Positions 15,825 through 25,363 of a stretch of DNA of 45,669 bases are shown here, piece after piece. Every line of letters begins with the position of its first letter. Positions within the stretch are counted from its first letter, which is position 1. The notes under the pieces were generated by a model. That model saw only the letters and a program-made list of their open reading frames with translations, searched no databases and was not told the DNA's origin. The translations under genes were made by a program, and so were the position numbers. The DNA is taken from NCBI GenBank assembly GCA_016934265.1, contig JAFGTF010000054.1, positions 1-45,669 on the forward strand. Direction: 5' to 3'. Source of the DNA: Spirochaetota bacterium. GTDB lineage: Bacteria; Spirochaetota; B62-G9; DRHN01.

Positions 15825-16625
15825 ATGATCGAGCTTTTGAATGTCTCTCTCAAGAGAAAGAGCCGCCTGCTTCTTTCCGGTATCACCTGGACGGTGAAGG
15901 ACGGCGAGCACTGGGTACTGTACGGGAAAAACGGTGCCGGAAAGACGCTGCTCCTCGAAATAATATGCGGCTACCTTTTCCCTACGGAGGGGGAAGTCGT
16001 TCGGTTCGGAAAACGGCACGGCGAGTATGATATCCGTGAGCTCAGAAAGAGCATAGGGTATGTCAGCAACTTTCTGAAAGGGATGTTTTCGGGGCGGGAA
16101 CCGGTGGTCGATGTGGTGACGAGCGGCCTCTACGCATCGGTGGGACTGTGGTGTGAGCCGGAGTCCGCCGATCGGGCGGCGGCGCGACGGCTGCTCGCAT
16201 CGATAGGGATGGGGCACCGGGAAAACGACCGCTTCGGAGAGCTCTCGGACGGGGAGCAGGGAAAGGTCCTCATACTCAGGGCGCTCATCAACGAACCCCG
16301 CCTGCTTCTACTCGACGAGCCCTCCAAGGGGCTGGATTTCAGCGCGAGGGAGGATCTTCTGCTCGCGCTCGATACGCTGTCGATGCGGCAGTCGACCTCC
16401 ATCGTGCTCGTCACCCACCATACGGAGGAGATAACCCCTCTTTTCGGACGGATCATGGTCCTGCACGAGGGAAGGTCGCTCTTTACCGGAAGCGTTGCGG
16501 ATTGTGTCGAGCAGGGGGTGTTCCGTAGGGTGTTCGACAACAGGGTGAGGGTCGTCGAGTTCGAAGGTCGGTATCATACGGTGCTGTCGAATAACGGATG
16601 CGCTGCGGAAAACGGGGGAGGGTAG
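15825..16625 (+). CDS. ABC transporter ATP-binding protein (ModF/YlmA-like)
   Basis: 266-residue single ATPase domain: Walker A GKNGAGKT (34-41), an atypical signature LSDGEQGK in place of LSGGQ, Walker B LLLLDEPSKGLDF, and the H-loop VTHH. The aromatic GEHWVLYGKNGAGK start and the EQGK signature resemble the ModF/YlmA/PhrA ATPases. No permease is adjacent, so the partner and substrate are unknown. ATG 15825 is chosen because GGAGG stands just upstream; an in-frame ATG at 15744 overlaps the previous gene's end and lacks a binding site. Followed 13 bp later by aroC. Confidence 0.85.
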   Translation: MIELLNVSLKRKSRLLLSGITWTVKDGEHWVLYGKNGAGKTLLLEIICGYLFPTEGEVVRFGKRHGEYDIRELRKSIGYVSNFLKGMFSGREPVVDVVTSGLYASVGLWCEPESADRAAARRLLASIGMGHRENDRFGELSDGEQGKVLILRALINEPRLLLLDEPSKGLDFSAREDLLLALDTLSMRQSTSIVLVTHHTEEITPLFGRIMVLHEGRSLFTGSVADCVEQGVFRRVFDNRVRVVEFEGRYHTVLSNNGCAAENGGG

Positions 16626-16638
16626 AAAGGGGGAAACG

Positions 16639-17715
16639 ATGGCGGCAAATACGTTCGGAAGGGTGTTCTGCGTTACGACATTCGGTGAGAGCCACGGATA
16701 CGGCGTCGGAGCCGTAGTGGACGGGGTGCCGCCGGGGCTTTCGCTCGACGCGAGTGACATTCAGAAAGATCTCGAGAGAAGAAGGCCCGGAAAAAGCGGC
16801 GTTTCGTCCGCCAGGAGGGAGCCCGACAGGGTGGAGATCGTTTCCGGCGTATTCGAAGGCAGAACGACCGGGACGCCGCTTTTGCTCTTTTTGAAAAACG
16901 AGGACGTTCGTTCGCGGGATTACGAGAAGATAAAAAATCTCTACAGGCCCGGGCACGCGGATTACACGTACGATATGAAGTTCGGGGTTCGGGACTGGCG
17001 CGGCGGCGGCAGGGCATCGGGGCGGGAGACTGCGGCGAGGGTGGCGGCGGGCGCGGTCGCGAAAACGATCCTCGAAAAAGAGGGCATAACGATCACGGCC
17101 TATACCGTCGAGATTGCCGGTGTCCGTGTCCGTACGTTCGATTCCGGGGAGATCGACCATAATCCGGTTTTTGCTCCGGACGGCGCTGCGGCGGAAAAGA
17201 TGGTGTCGATGATCGAATCCGCGCGGAAAGAGGGCGACTCCGTGGGAGGGATGATCGAGGTCTCGGTACTAGGATGCCCGCCGGGCGTAGGAGAACCCGT
17301 CTTCGACAAGCTCGACGCCCTTTTCGCCCATGCGATCATGTCGATCGGGGGAGTAAAGAGTGTCGAGATCGGTTGCGGAATCGGGTGTGCGCGGATGCGC
17401 GGGTCCGTCTACAACGATCCGTTCGTGATCCGCGGCGGACGGATCGGGACGAAAGGCAACAACTGCGGCGGGATACTGGGCGGAATATCGACCGGCGAAA
17501 GGATACTTCTGAAAGCGGCGGTGCACCCCACGCCGTCGATTGCACGCACGCAGGACACGGTCACCGAAGAAGGGAAGCCCGTGTCAGTATCGATCGAAGG
17601 CCGGCACGATCCGTGCATCGTACCGAGGGTGGTGCCGGTCGCGGAGGCTATGGTCGCGTGCGTGCTCGCGGACTGTTTGCTTCTGCAGAGAAGGATAAAG
17701 AAAAGCGGGGGTTAG
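16639..17715 (+). CDS. aroC: Chorismate synthase
   Basis: Seventh shikimate-pathway enzyme, converting EPSP to chorismate with reduced FMN. At 358 residues it is full length. Family signatures are FGESHGYGVGAVVDGVPPGL at the N-terminus (catalytic His in GESHG), RPGHADYTYDMKFGVRDWRGGGRASGRETAARVAAGA, and GGILGGIST with the C-terminal Asp region. GGGGGAAACG precedes the ATG. It follows the ABC ATPase gene by 13 bp and may share its transcript; no other aro gene is near. It is convergent with pheS. Confidence 0.97.
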   Translation: MAANTFGRVFCVTTFGESHGYGVGAVVDGVPPGLSLDASDIQKDLERRRPGKSGVSSARREPDRVEIVSGVFEGRTTGTPLLLFLKNEDVRSRDYEKIKNLYRPGHADYTYDMKFGVRDWRGGGRASGRETAARVAAGAVAKTILEKEGITITAYTVEIAGVRVRTFDSGEIDHNPVFAPDGAAAEKMVSMIESARKEGDSVGGMIEVSVLGCPPGVGEPVFDKLDALFAHAIMSIGGVKSVEIGCGIGCARMRGSVYNDPFVIRGGRIGTKGNNCGGILGGISTGERILLKAAVHPTPSIARTQDTVTEEGKPVSVSIEGRHDPCIVPRVVPVAEAMVACVLADCLLLQRRIKKSGG

Positions 17716-17925
17716 GTCATAGGGGCTCGGGGCGGGAGGATGATCGTAACAACCGCAGGTGGTAACAGGGAACGGTGCGGATTTTATTAAAAAGATTCAG
17801 CTTTGATCGAAGATCGCCGGAATAATTTCGTGAAACTACCGTAATGGTGCGAACGGCTACCGATGGTTCTAATCGAAGGTAACATTGAGATACGGGTGCA
17901 CTTTCAGCAAATAAGAAACTGCCGA

Positions 17926-17958
17926 GAAACAATTTTAGTCAAAGACTAAAATTGTTTC
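17926..17958. terminator. Perfect 15-bp AT-rich hairpin overlapping the pheS stop
   Basis: GAAACAATTTTAGTC (17926-17940) and GACTAAAATTGTTTC (17944-17958) are perfect complements around an AAA loop. The right arm contains the last codons and the stop of pheS (17946-17948), so on the minus strand the coding sequence itself forms half the stem. It lies between convergent aroC and pheS and reads in both directions. The stem is unusually AT-rich (11 of 15 pairs). Confidence 0.6.
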
Positions 17959-18971
17959 AGAAACCTGAGATCCCCCGAATGAAACAGCCGGATATCGTCT
18001 ATTCCGTATCGCATCATGACGAGCCGGTCCAGTCCCATTCCGAATGCGAATCCCGAATATACGTCGGGATCGATACCGCTTTTTGAAAGCACGTTCGGAT
18101 GCACCAGACCGCAGCCGATGAGTTCCTCCCACCCGGATCCCTTGCATACGGAACAGCCCTTTCCGTTACAGAGGTGGCAGCTGATATCGAGCTCGAACCC
18201 GGGCTCGACGAACGGGAAGTAACCGGGCCTGAGCCTCACCTTCACGTCCTTTTTGAACACTTCGCGCAGCATCGTACGCATGACCGCGATGAGGTTCGCG
18301 ACGGAGATATCCCTGTCGATCAACAGCCCCTCGACCTGATAGAATGTATGCTCATGGGAGGCGTCCGTCTCCTCGTATCGAAAAACCCTGCCTGGGGCGA
18401 CGACACGGATGGGCGGTTTCTTCGTTTCCATCGTCCGAACCTGCACGCTTGAGGTGTGAGTCCGAAGCAGGGTTTGGTCAACGGTCCATATGGTGTCCTG
18501 TATGTCCCGCGCCGGGTGGTCGGGAGGTATGTTGAGTGCCTCGAAGTTGTAGTAGTCCGACTCCACCTCCGGCCCCGCGGCGATCGAAAAACCCATGGAC
18601 ATGAAGATGTCCTCGATCTCCATGGAAAGCTGCGATATCGGGTGGAGGGAGCCTTTGGGTCCCTGAACGCCCGGTTCCGTAATATCGATACGTTCGGTCG
18701 TTGCGATGCCGTCGAAGATGTCCCGTGACAGTTGTTCTTTCCTCTGTTCCAGCGCTCCTTCGATTTTCCGTTTGATCTCGTTGGACGCCTTGCCGGCCGA
18801 GGGCCTCTCGTTTTTCGGGAGTGCGCCGAGACCCTTTAAAACGGCGGTGATCCGACTCTTCCTGCCGAGGTACTTCACACGTAGACCTTCGAGACTCGGA
18901 AGAGACTTGGAGTCTTCGATCTCCTTCAGGGCGTCTTTCAGTATGCTGTCCAGCTTTTGGATGATCTGCAT
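17946..18971 (-). CDS. pheS: Phenylalanyl-tRNA synthetase alpha subunit (bacterial type)
   Basis: Charges tRNA-Phe as the catalytic half of an alpha2-beta2 enzyme. The ATG at 18971 gives 341 residues, the usual bacterial size, with the standard coiled-coil N-terminus (MQIIQKLDSILK...RVKYLGRKS). A GTG 45 bases upstream only adds a non-family leader. Class II motifs are visible: HPISQLSMEIEDIFMSMGF, GPEVESDYYNFEALNIPPDHPARD, HTSSVQVR, FRYEETDASH, and the closing GMGLDRLVMMRYGIDDIR. The sequence is of the bacterial, not the archaeal, kind. The expected partner pheT is not adjacent and not in this window. Confidence 0.95.
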   Translation of the reverse strand: MQIIQKLDSILKDALKEIEDSKSLPSLEGLRVKYLGRKSRITAVLKGLGALPKNERPSAGKASNEIKRKIEGALEQRKEQLSRDIFDGIATTERIDITEPGVQGPKGSLHPISQLSMEIEDIFMSMGFSIAAGPEVESDYYNFEALNIPPDHPARDIQDTIWTVDQTLLRTHTSSVQVRTMETKKPPIRVVAPGRVFRYEETDASHEHTFYQVEGLLIDRDISVANLIAVMRTMLREVFKKDVKVRLRPGYFPFVEPGFELDISCHLCNGKGCSVCKGSGWEELIGCGLVHPNVLSKSGIDPDVYSGFAFGMGLDRLVMMRYGIDDIRLFHSGDLRFLKQF

Positions 18972-19021
18972 TGTGGAAAGTTTCCGCGGTCTGTGATTTC
19001 CTCTTAATATACCCACTTCCG

Positions 19022-20029
19022 CTATGGAGTCAATCTCTTTACAACGGACTTCCTCTCGACAAGGCGGGGTTTTAGTCGTACGGATTTCACGACGTTGTCC
19101 TTTCGTATGATCGAAGCGGAGAGTATCTCGCAGCCGAGCTCCGCCATCTGGATGACGGGGACGGCCACTGACGTAAGCGGCAGTGTGAAGTAGGCGGATC
19201 CGTCGGTGTTCCCGAACCCGATGACGGAGCAGTGCGACGGAACACCGACGTTCTGCTCGAGGAAGGCGGCTACGGCGCCGTATGCGATACGGTCGTGCAC
19301 CGCGAAGAGCGCGCTGAACCGCTCGGATAAAAGCGCCCGTTTCGCCGTCTCATAGCCGAACCGGCCCTGCTCCGTCCAGACCGGACGAGCATATTCCATG
19401 ATCAGGTTCTCACGGTATCCTATGCCGTGCTCGTCGAGCGCGAAGAGATAGCCTCGCTTGATCTCTTCGGTGACCGAACCGGGCTGACCGTCGCTGAGAA
19501 AGAGTATTTCGGAGTGGCCGTTTCTTATGAGGAGCTTCGTCGCCTCGTATCCGCCGGTAAAGTAGTCTATCTCCACCCGGTGAATGTCCTCGCGGTCCGT
19601 CTCGCCGCCGAGGAGGACGAAATGAAGTCCCGAATCGACGAGGAGCTTGACGGTTCTTTCGTCACGGACGATATCGGTAACGAGCAGGCCGTCGAACCTC
19701 CCCTCGTCGAGAAGCGAGATATAGCTTTCAGGCGGCTGTCCTAAGATGAGCTCCACATTGAAACCGCAGCCTGCGAGGTAGCGCACGGAAGTACGGATCA
19801 GCTCCGGTGTGTTGAGGAGCCTGTATTCGCTCGTGACGATGCCGACACACATCGTCTGCCCCCGTTTCAGCCTGCGCGCCGTGATATTCACCCTGTACCC
19901 GAGCGCTCGTATAGCCAGTTTTACCCTCTTCTCGGTTTCCGCCGTGTATTTTCCCTTCTTATTGATGACGCGGGAAACGGTGGCGGTGGAGCAGCCCGCT
20001 TTTTTTGCGACATCCCGGATGGTAACCAT
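19022..20029 (-). CDS. LacI-family transcriptional regulator
   Basis: 335 residues from the ATG at 20029 (GGGAGGG just upstream; a longer frame upstream lacks family sequence). The N-terminal LacI helix-turn-helix reads TIRDVAKKAGCSTATVSRVINKKGKYT, with hinge helix region RLKRGQT; a periplasmic-binding-protein-like sugar sensor follows to the end. It is divergent from the MsiK-like ATPase gene. The intergenic space holds two matching LacI-type operators, one touching its own -35 box and one downstream of the ATPase gene's start site. That makes autoregulation and sugar-responsive repression of the ATPase likely. The effector is not identifiable. Confidence 0.92.
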   Translation of the reverse strand: MVTIRDVAKKAGCSTATVSRVINKKGKYTAETEKRVKLAIRALGYRVNITARRLKRGQTMCVGIVTSEYRLLNTPELIRTSVRYLAGCGFNVELILGQPPESYISLLDEGRFDGLLVTDIVRDERTVKLLVDSGLHFVLLGGETDREDIHRVEIDYFTGGYEATKLLIRNGHSEILFLSDGQPGSVTEEIKRGYLFALDEHGIGYRENLIMEYARPVWTEQGRFGYETAKRALLSERFSALFAVHDRIAYGAVAAFLEQNVGVPSHCSVIGFGNTDGSAYFTLPLTSVAVPVIQMAELGCEILSASIIRKDNVVKSVRLKPRLVERKSVVKRLTP

Positions 20030-20051
20030 GAACGCCCTCCCTGTGGACGGT

Positions 20052-20080
20052 ATAGTAGAACGGAAGAGACTGAAAGTCAA
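20052..20080 (-). promoter_or_regulatory. Sigma-70 promoter of the LacI regulator gene
   Basis: On the minus strand TTGACT (20080-20075), 17 bp, TACTAT (20057-20052). Transcription would begin near 20045, about 16 nt before the ATG with GGGAGGG between. The operator at 20081-20094 abuts the -35 hexamer. Confidence 0.65.
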
Positions 20081-20094
20081 GGTAAACGTTTACC
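20081..20094. promoter_or_regulatory. LacI-type operator O1
   Basis: GGTAAACGTTTACC is a perfect 14-bp palindrome with the central CG typical of LacI/CcpA-family operators. It directly adjoins the -35 box of the divergent regulator gene and lies about 70 bp upstream of the -35 of the ATPase gene. Confidence 0.75.
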
Positions 20095-20165
20095 CGTTTC
20101 CTATAAAAAAACAACCGACGCCGGGAATGACGACAGGAAGATTCCGGATCTCGGATAAAAAAACA

Positions 20166-20195
20166 TTGACAAAAGGGCATGAATACGGGTAAAAT
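20166..20195 (+). promoter_or_regulatory. Sigma-70 promoter of the MsiK-like ATPase gene
   Basis: Consensus TTGACA (20166-20171), an 18-bp spacer, TAAAAT (20190-20195). The predicted start is near 20202, leaving a leader of about 60 nt that contains operator O2 (20231-20244) and GGAGGA before the ATG at 20265. Confidence 0.65.
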
Positions 20196-20230
20196 ATATG
20201 ATCCGAAAGATGAATGGATGGAATACGAGG

Positions 20231-20244
20231 GGTAAACGATTACA
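20231..20244. promoter_or_regulatory. LacI-type operator O2
   Basis: GGTAAACGATTACA matches O1 at 12 of 14 positions, including the central CG. It lies about 30 bp downstream of the predicted transcription start of the ATPase gene, a position suited to roadblock repression or to looping with O1 150 bp away. Confidence 0.65.
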
Positions 20245-20264
20245 TTAAATGTGTGGAGGATATC

Positions 20265-21365
<1,101 letters not shown>

Positions 21366-21422
21366 GATGAAGTGAAGGCTCTGTCGTGAATGAGCCTTCA
21401 TTCAGAGGATCGGGTATGTAAA

Positions 21423-21454
21423 AAGCCTGCCTCCTTCCGGAAGCAGGCTTCTTT
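21423..21454. terminator. Bidirectional Rho-independent terminator
   Basis: AAGCCTGC (21423-21430) pairs with GCAGGCTT (21443-21450). CTTTCTTC follows on the plus strand, and an A-run just before gives a T-run on the minus strand. It lies between the convergent MsiK-like gene and the HTH/pseudo-receiver gene. Confidence 0.75.
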
Positions 21455-21484
21455 CTTCATCCTTGTCTCGTTACAACCGTTGAA

Positions 21485-22045
21485 TCAGGAGAGTTCCTCC
21501 ACCTTCCGCTTGAACTGATGAATATCGAGCGGTTCCGACAGAACGGCCAGTTTCCTATCAGATTTATACTGATCGATAATACCGTCGAGCTTCTGCCCCT
21601 CCTCCGAGATAATCAGAATTGGAATATTCTTCGTCTCGACACTCTCCATGAATGATACGAGAACCTTTTCGAGGTCGAGTTTCGAGAGCGAAGTTCCAGA
21701 GATGATGAACGAGGGTCTCGTCTGTCCTATGGCAATACCGATTCCGATGAGGTTGTCGGCGGTGACTACCTCGAAATCGAGCATCTCGAGCAGGCCGCTG
21801 ATGAACTTGACCCGTTCCTGGTTCTCCTCGATGATGAGAACGTATTCATTCGAATCGAGATTCGGCATGTTGAACTCTTGTCTGAACCGTTCCAGCTCCG
21901 ACCGTTCAATCTTGTAGAATCCCCCCGGTGTAGTCTTCGCTCTGATCTTCCCGCTCTGACACCATTTCCGTACCGACTGTTGAGATACACCCAGCAATCT
22001 CGCAGCTTCCTCAGTACTGATGATTTTACCGTCTCCCTTTAACAT
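21485..22045 (-). CDS. HTH (excisionase/MerR-type) protein with degenerate receiver domain
   Basis: 186 residues. Residues 7-57 form a MerR/excisionase-family winged HTH (STEEAARLLGVSQQSVRKWCQSGKI, TPGGFYKIERSELERF). Residues about 66-185 have the length and hydrophobic pattern of a CheY-like receiver. The acidic pair is EEN, the phosphoacceptor strand reads FIISGTSLSK with no Asp, and the KP(F/L)D motif reads SEPLD. All three phosphorylation landmarks are therefore missing, and phosphotransfer is not expected. AGGAG precedes the ATG. Single gene with its own AT-rich upstream region. Possibly a BldC-like regulator with a protein- or ligand-binding pseudo-receiver. Confidence 0.8.
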   Translation of the reverse strand: MLKGDGKIISTEEAARLLGVSQQSVRKWCQSGKIRAKTTPGGFYKIERSELERFRQEFNMPNLDSNEYVLIIEENQERVKFISGLLEMLDFEVVTADNLIGIGIAIGQTRPSFIISGTSLSKLDLEKVLVSFMESVETKNIPILIISEEGQKLDGIIDQYKSDRKLAVLSEPLDIHQFKRKVEELS

Positions 22046-22312
22046 ACATGCTCCTCTCGCCTTTGTAGAATTTGATTGGATATCAAAGATAGGGGTATGG
22101 CAATCTATCTTTGGTTTGTCTCCCTCAGCCCGTGTTGTATATCTTGCCGAATCTTACCTCAATTAAAATAATATATTTTAATTAAATAAGTCAATACATA
22201 ATTAAGAGAATGGGGAGTTTAGACAAAAACAAGATAATGGCTCCAAACCGAATCATGCACCGATACCGAACCGACGTATGAGACGCACACCGGGGGAGGC
22301 GGTGCCTTCGGT
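22046..22312. promoter_or_regulatory. AT-rich upstream region of the HTH/pseudo-receiver gene with a 9-bp dyad
   Basis: CAAAGATAG (22084-22092) and CTATCTTTG (22105-22113) are perfect inverted repeats 12 bp apart, about 40-70 bp before the ATG at 22045. Farther up, TTGACT on the minus strand (22194-22189) with TATTTT 18 bp on is a possible promoter in a very AT-rich block (22160-22205). The dyad would then lie in the leader and could be an RNA hairpin or an operator. Confidence 0.4.
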
Positions 22313-23830
22313 TTAGGAAAAGAAACGCGTACCCTGCCTGTTTATCAGCATGAATCCCGCAAAAATGGCGAGCATGCCGGTCGAGATGGAGAAATACGGT
22401 TTCAGGCCGGCCATGAACAGAAGATACCCGAACACGACGGTAACGAAGAAGGCGATGAGCGAATAAGACGTCTGGGAGGTGAAATGGTCGTACAGAGGCG
22501 CCTGGGCGGAGGCCGTCGAGATAATAAAGAGCGGCGAGAGGGGGGAATTTACGTCACCGAAGGTCGCTCCGGAGAACACCGCCCCTATGGAGGCGAACAT
22601 CACGTTGTCGACGATAAGAGGATGCGGGAGGCTCATGCTTGTGAGCTGAACGGCGAGCGGGGTCATGGTGACGACGGCAAGAAGGCCCGACCCGGTTACA
22701 AAACTGATCCCCGCAGTGCCGGCAAAGATAAGCAAGGGCAGCGCGCCGGAAGAGAGGCTAAGGTTTTTCAGAGGGCTGAAGATGGAGTAGATGCCGATCT
22801 TTCTTGCAAGCACCGTCATGCACAGCGAGAGGACGAGATAGAATACCGTTCGGAAAAAAGACCCCTTTTGGTCTTTCCACTCGCCGAATCCCGAGTAGGG
22901 TACGGTTTTCGAGAGAAGGAGGTAGAGGACGATGAATATTAAAGCGCAGAAGAGCGCAACGATGAATACGCGCTGGTACCCCAAGAAGTCCCACTCGCGA
23001 TCGAGCGGTTTCCCGTGTGCGATCAGCACCACCGTGACGGCGAGGAAAATAACGACGGCGCATACACCGGCGTAGAGGGAGAGATTGTCCGGTTTTCTCT
23101 GTTGGGCGGCCCGGATGTAACCGAAACTGACCGCTTGAGGTCCGTTCGCCGTCTTATCTGCTCTTTTCATGACCGGCAGGTCCTTTTTCAGGACCACGGT
23201 CGTTACGGCGAGAAACAGGGAAAAGATGTTGTAAAACTGAAACCCGAGACTCTTGTAGAAGGCATAAAGAGGCGAGTAGCCGATCCCCTGGTTCGAGAAC
23301 GCGGCGCCGATTGCGGCGACGCCCACCGGCAGGAACGCGGAAACGGGTATCAGCGTCCACAGCGACCCTCCCACCGTGTTTATGAGATACGCATGCTTGC
23401 AGGGGGTGATATGTTTCGAATTCAAAAAGGGTCTCGAGAACAGCCCGACTATGAGGGCGGAGAGGTTCCTTTCCACGAACAGCGCACAGCTTGAGGCCGT
23501 GAGGAGGTACTGTATCCCCCCCTCCCTTTTTTTCCATCCGGCGAACAGTTTTTTCAATGACTCGAAGAAGCCGGACCTTTCCATCAGGGAAAAGAAGACG
23601 ATGGATTCCGAAATAATAATAAGCAGGTATATGCCGGAGGGATCGGTGAGGGCGGCGGTAAGAATATTGCCGGGTATGCTGAGAAAGCCTGTGAGAGGGT
23701 TGAACCGTGAGACGATGATCGCGCCGGCGAAGAGCCCGAAAAGAAGCGGGAGCAGAACATCCTGTTTCCAAAGAAGAAAACAGATGCTGATTATGAACGG
23801 AAAAAGCGCGATGATGCCGAAGTTCCCCAA
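22313..23830 (-). CDS. NhaC-family (Na+/H+ antiporter-like) membrane protein
   Basis: 505 residues with about eleven to twelve hydrophobic segments, typical of the NhaC/COG1757 transporters that exchange sodium or small organic ions for protons. Supportive motifs include the internal NTVGGSLWTLIPVSAFLPVG and GSGLLAVVTMTPLAVQL segments, the latter beside a conserved polar GATFGDVNSPLSP stretch. The start is a TTG at 23830 with GGGGGA close upstream; no in-frame ATG gives a full first membrane segment. The substrate cannot be assigned. It is encoded downstream of gltX on the same strand after 57 bp but has no obvious functional tie to it. Confidence 0.8.
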   Translation of the reverse strand: MGNFGIIALFPFIISICFLLWKQDVLLPLLFGLFAGAIIVSRFNPLTGFLSIPGNILTAALTDPSGIYLLIIISESIVFFSLMERSGFFESLKKLFAGWKKREGGIQYLLTASSCALFVERNLSALIVGLFSRPFLNSKHITPCKHAYLINTVGGSLWTLIPVSAFLPVGVAAIGAAFSNQGIGYSPLYAFYKSLGFQFYNIFSLFLAVTTVVLKKDLPVMKRADKTANGPQAVSFGYIRAAQQRKPDNLSLYAGVCAVVIFLAVTVVLIAHGKPLDREWDFLGYQRVFIVALFCALIFIVLYLLLSKTVPYSGFGEWKDQKGSFFRTVFYLVLSLCMTVLARKIGIYSIFSPLKNLSLSSGALPLLIFAGTAGISFVTGSGLLAVVTMTPLAVQLTSMSLPHPLIVDNVMFASIGAVFSGATFGDVNSPLSPLFIISTASAQAPLYDHFTSQTSYSLIAFFVTVVFGYLLFMAGLKPYFSISTGMLAIFAGFMLINRQGTRFFS

Positions 23831-23887
23831 GAGTCCCCCACACGATTCAGCTGGTAGTAAGAAGTGTACCGTATTCCACTTCGTTAA

Positions 23888-25363
23888 TCAAACATTATCC
23901 CCCTGTTCGCCCTTTTTCAGTACGGACAGGGAAGTTCTCAGGCGTTTTTGTACCCTCTTTTTACCGAGGACCTGCATCGTCTCGAACAGCCCGGGAGAGA
24001 CCGGCCTTCCCGTGACGGCGACACGTATCGTCATGAATACTTGACCTGTTTTATACCCGGTCGTCCCGACGAGCCCGCGGAGGGCGTTCTCTATCTCCTC
24101 CACCTCGAACCGTTCGATATCCTGCAGTGAAGCGGAACACAGCTCGAGGATGCGGGCGGAGTCGGCTGCGGTGAGCTTCTTCTGGACGAGAAACTCGAGT
24201 CCCGGCGTCACGTACCCTTCGTCGAAGAAGAAGGCGACCTGATCACAGACCTCGGACAGGTGTTTGACTCGTTCCCTGACAAGAGGTATGATCCTGAGAA
24301 GATAATCCCGATGCAGGCAGGAGTCCTCCGGGACAAGACCCGCATCGACGAGATACGGTAGAAAGAGGTCGTAGAGCTCCTCTTTGTCCTTCATTCTGAT
24401 GTACATGCCGTTGAACCAGTCGAGCTTCTCGTAGGAAAAGACGCACGCGGCCCGGTTGACACGGGCGAGGTCGAAAGACGAGATAAGCTCGCCGACGGAG
24501 AAAACCTCGGTCTTGTCGTCAAGCGACCAGCCGAGCAGGGCGATGAAGTTGACGAGCGCGTCCGGAAGGTAGCCTCGCTTTTTGAACTCCCGTACCGTCG
24601 TCGCGCCGTGGCGTTTGGAGAGCTTGCCGCCTCCCTCTCTGAGGATCACGGGAACGTGGGCGAATACCGGCTTGCTCCACCCGAACGTTTCGTAGAGCAG
24701 TACATGCTTGGGCGTGCTCGATATCCACTCGTCGCCCCTGATCACATGGCTGATTTTCATGAGATGGTCGTCCACGACGTTCGCGAGGTGATATGTGGGA
24801 AAACCGTCGGATTTCATGAGGACGAAATCGTCGATGAGCTCGTTGTTCGTCTTAATTATACCGCGTATCTCGTCGGTAAATTCGGTCGTTTCCCCTTCTT
24901 TTATCTTCAGCCTGACTACAAAGGGGTCCCCACAAGTCTCGTGACGCTGTATCTCCTCCGCGGTGAGGTTCCTGCAGCGGCGGTCGTATCCCTGACCGGG
25001 ATTCTTTTCTTTCATGCTCCGAAGCCGTTCTTGGGAGCAGAAACAGCGGTATGCGTGGCCCTCTTCGAGAAGGAGATCGGTATACTCGCTGTACAGCGCC
25101 CGCCGTTCCGACTGGAGATAGGGGCCGTACGGGCCGCCGGTATCTGGGCCCTCGTCCCAGTCCATCCCGGCCCATCTGAGAGATTCTATGATGTCGCCGA
25201 GAGCGTCTTCTATGAGACGAGACCGGTCCGTATCCTCGATCCTGAGGACGAATATGCCGTCATTATGGCGGGCGAAGAGCCATGAAAAGAGCGCCGTCCT
25301 AAGGCCCCCGATATGAAGGTAACCGGTAGGGCTCGGTGCAAATCTCGTTCTCACAGTACTCAT
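23888..25363 (-). CDS. gltX: Glutamyl-tRNA synthetase
   Basis: Charges tRNA-Glu (and tRNA-Gln in organisms using the transamidation route). 491 residues, class I. The HIGH motif is in APSPTGYLHIGGLRTALFSW, the KMSKS-type motif is KLSKRHG, and the all-helical anticodon-binding C-terminus spans about 325-491. The ATG at 25363 follows GGAGCGGCGAG and overlaps the stop (TGA) of an upstream small AT-rich frame by four bases. No amidotransferase (gatCAB) gene is in the window. Confidence 0.96.
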   Translation of the reverse strand: MSTVRTRFAPSPTGYLHIGGLRTALFSWLFARHNDGIFVLRIEDTDRSRLIEDALGDIIESLRWAGMDWDEGPDTGGPYGPYLQSERRALYSEYTDLLLEEGHAYRCFCSQERLRSMKEKNPGQGYDRRCRNLTAEEIQRHETCGDPFVVRLKIKEGETTEFTDEIRGIIKTNNELIDDFVLMKSDGFPTYHLANVVDDHLMKISHVIRGDEWISSTPKHVLLYETFGWSKPVFAHVPVILREGGGKLSKRHGATTVREFKKRGYLPDALVNFIALLGWSLDDKTEVFSVGELISSFDLARVNRAACVFSYEKLDWFNGMYIRMKDKEELYDLFLPYLVDAGLVPEDSCLHRDYLLRIIPLVRERVKHLSEVCDQVAFFFDEGYVTPGLEFLVQKKLTAADSARILELCSASLQDIERFEVEEIENALRGLVGTTGYKTGQVFMTIRVAVTGRPVSPGLFETMQVLGKKRVQKRLRTSLSVLKKGEQGDNV

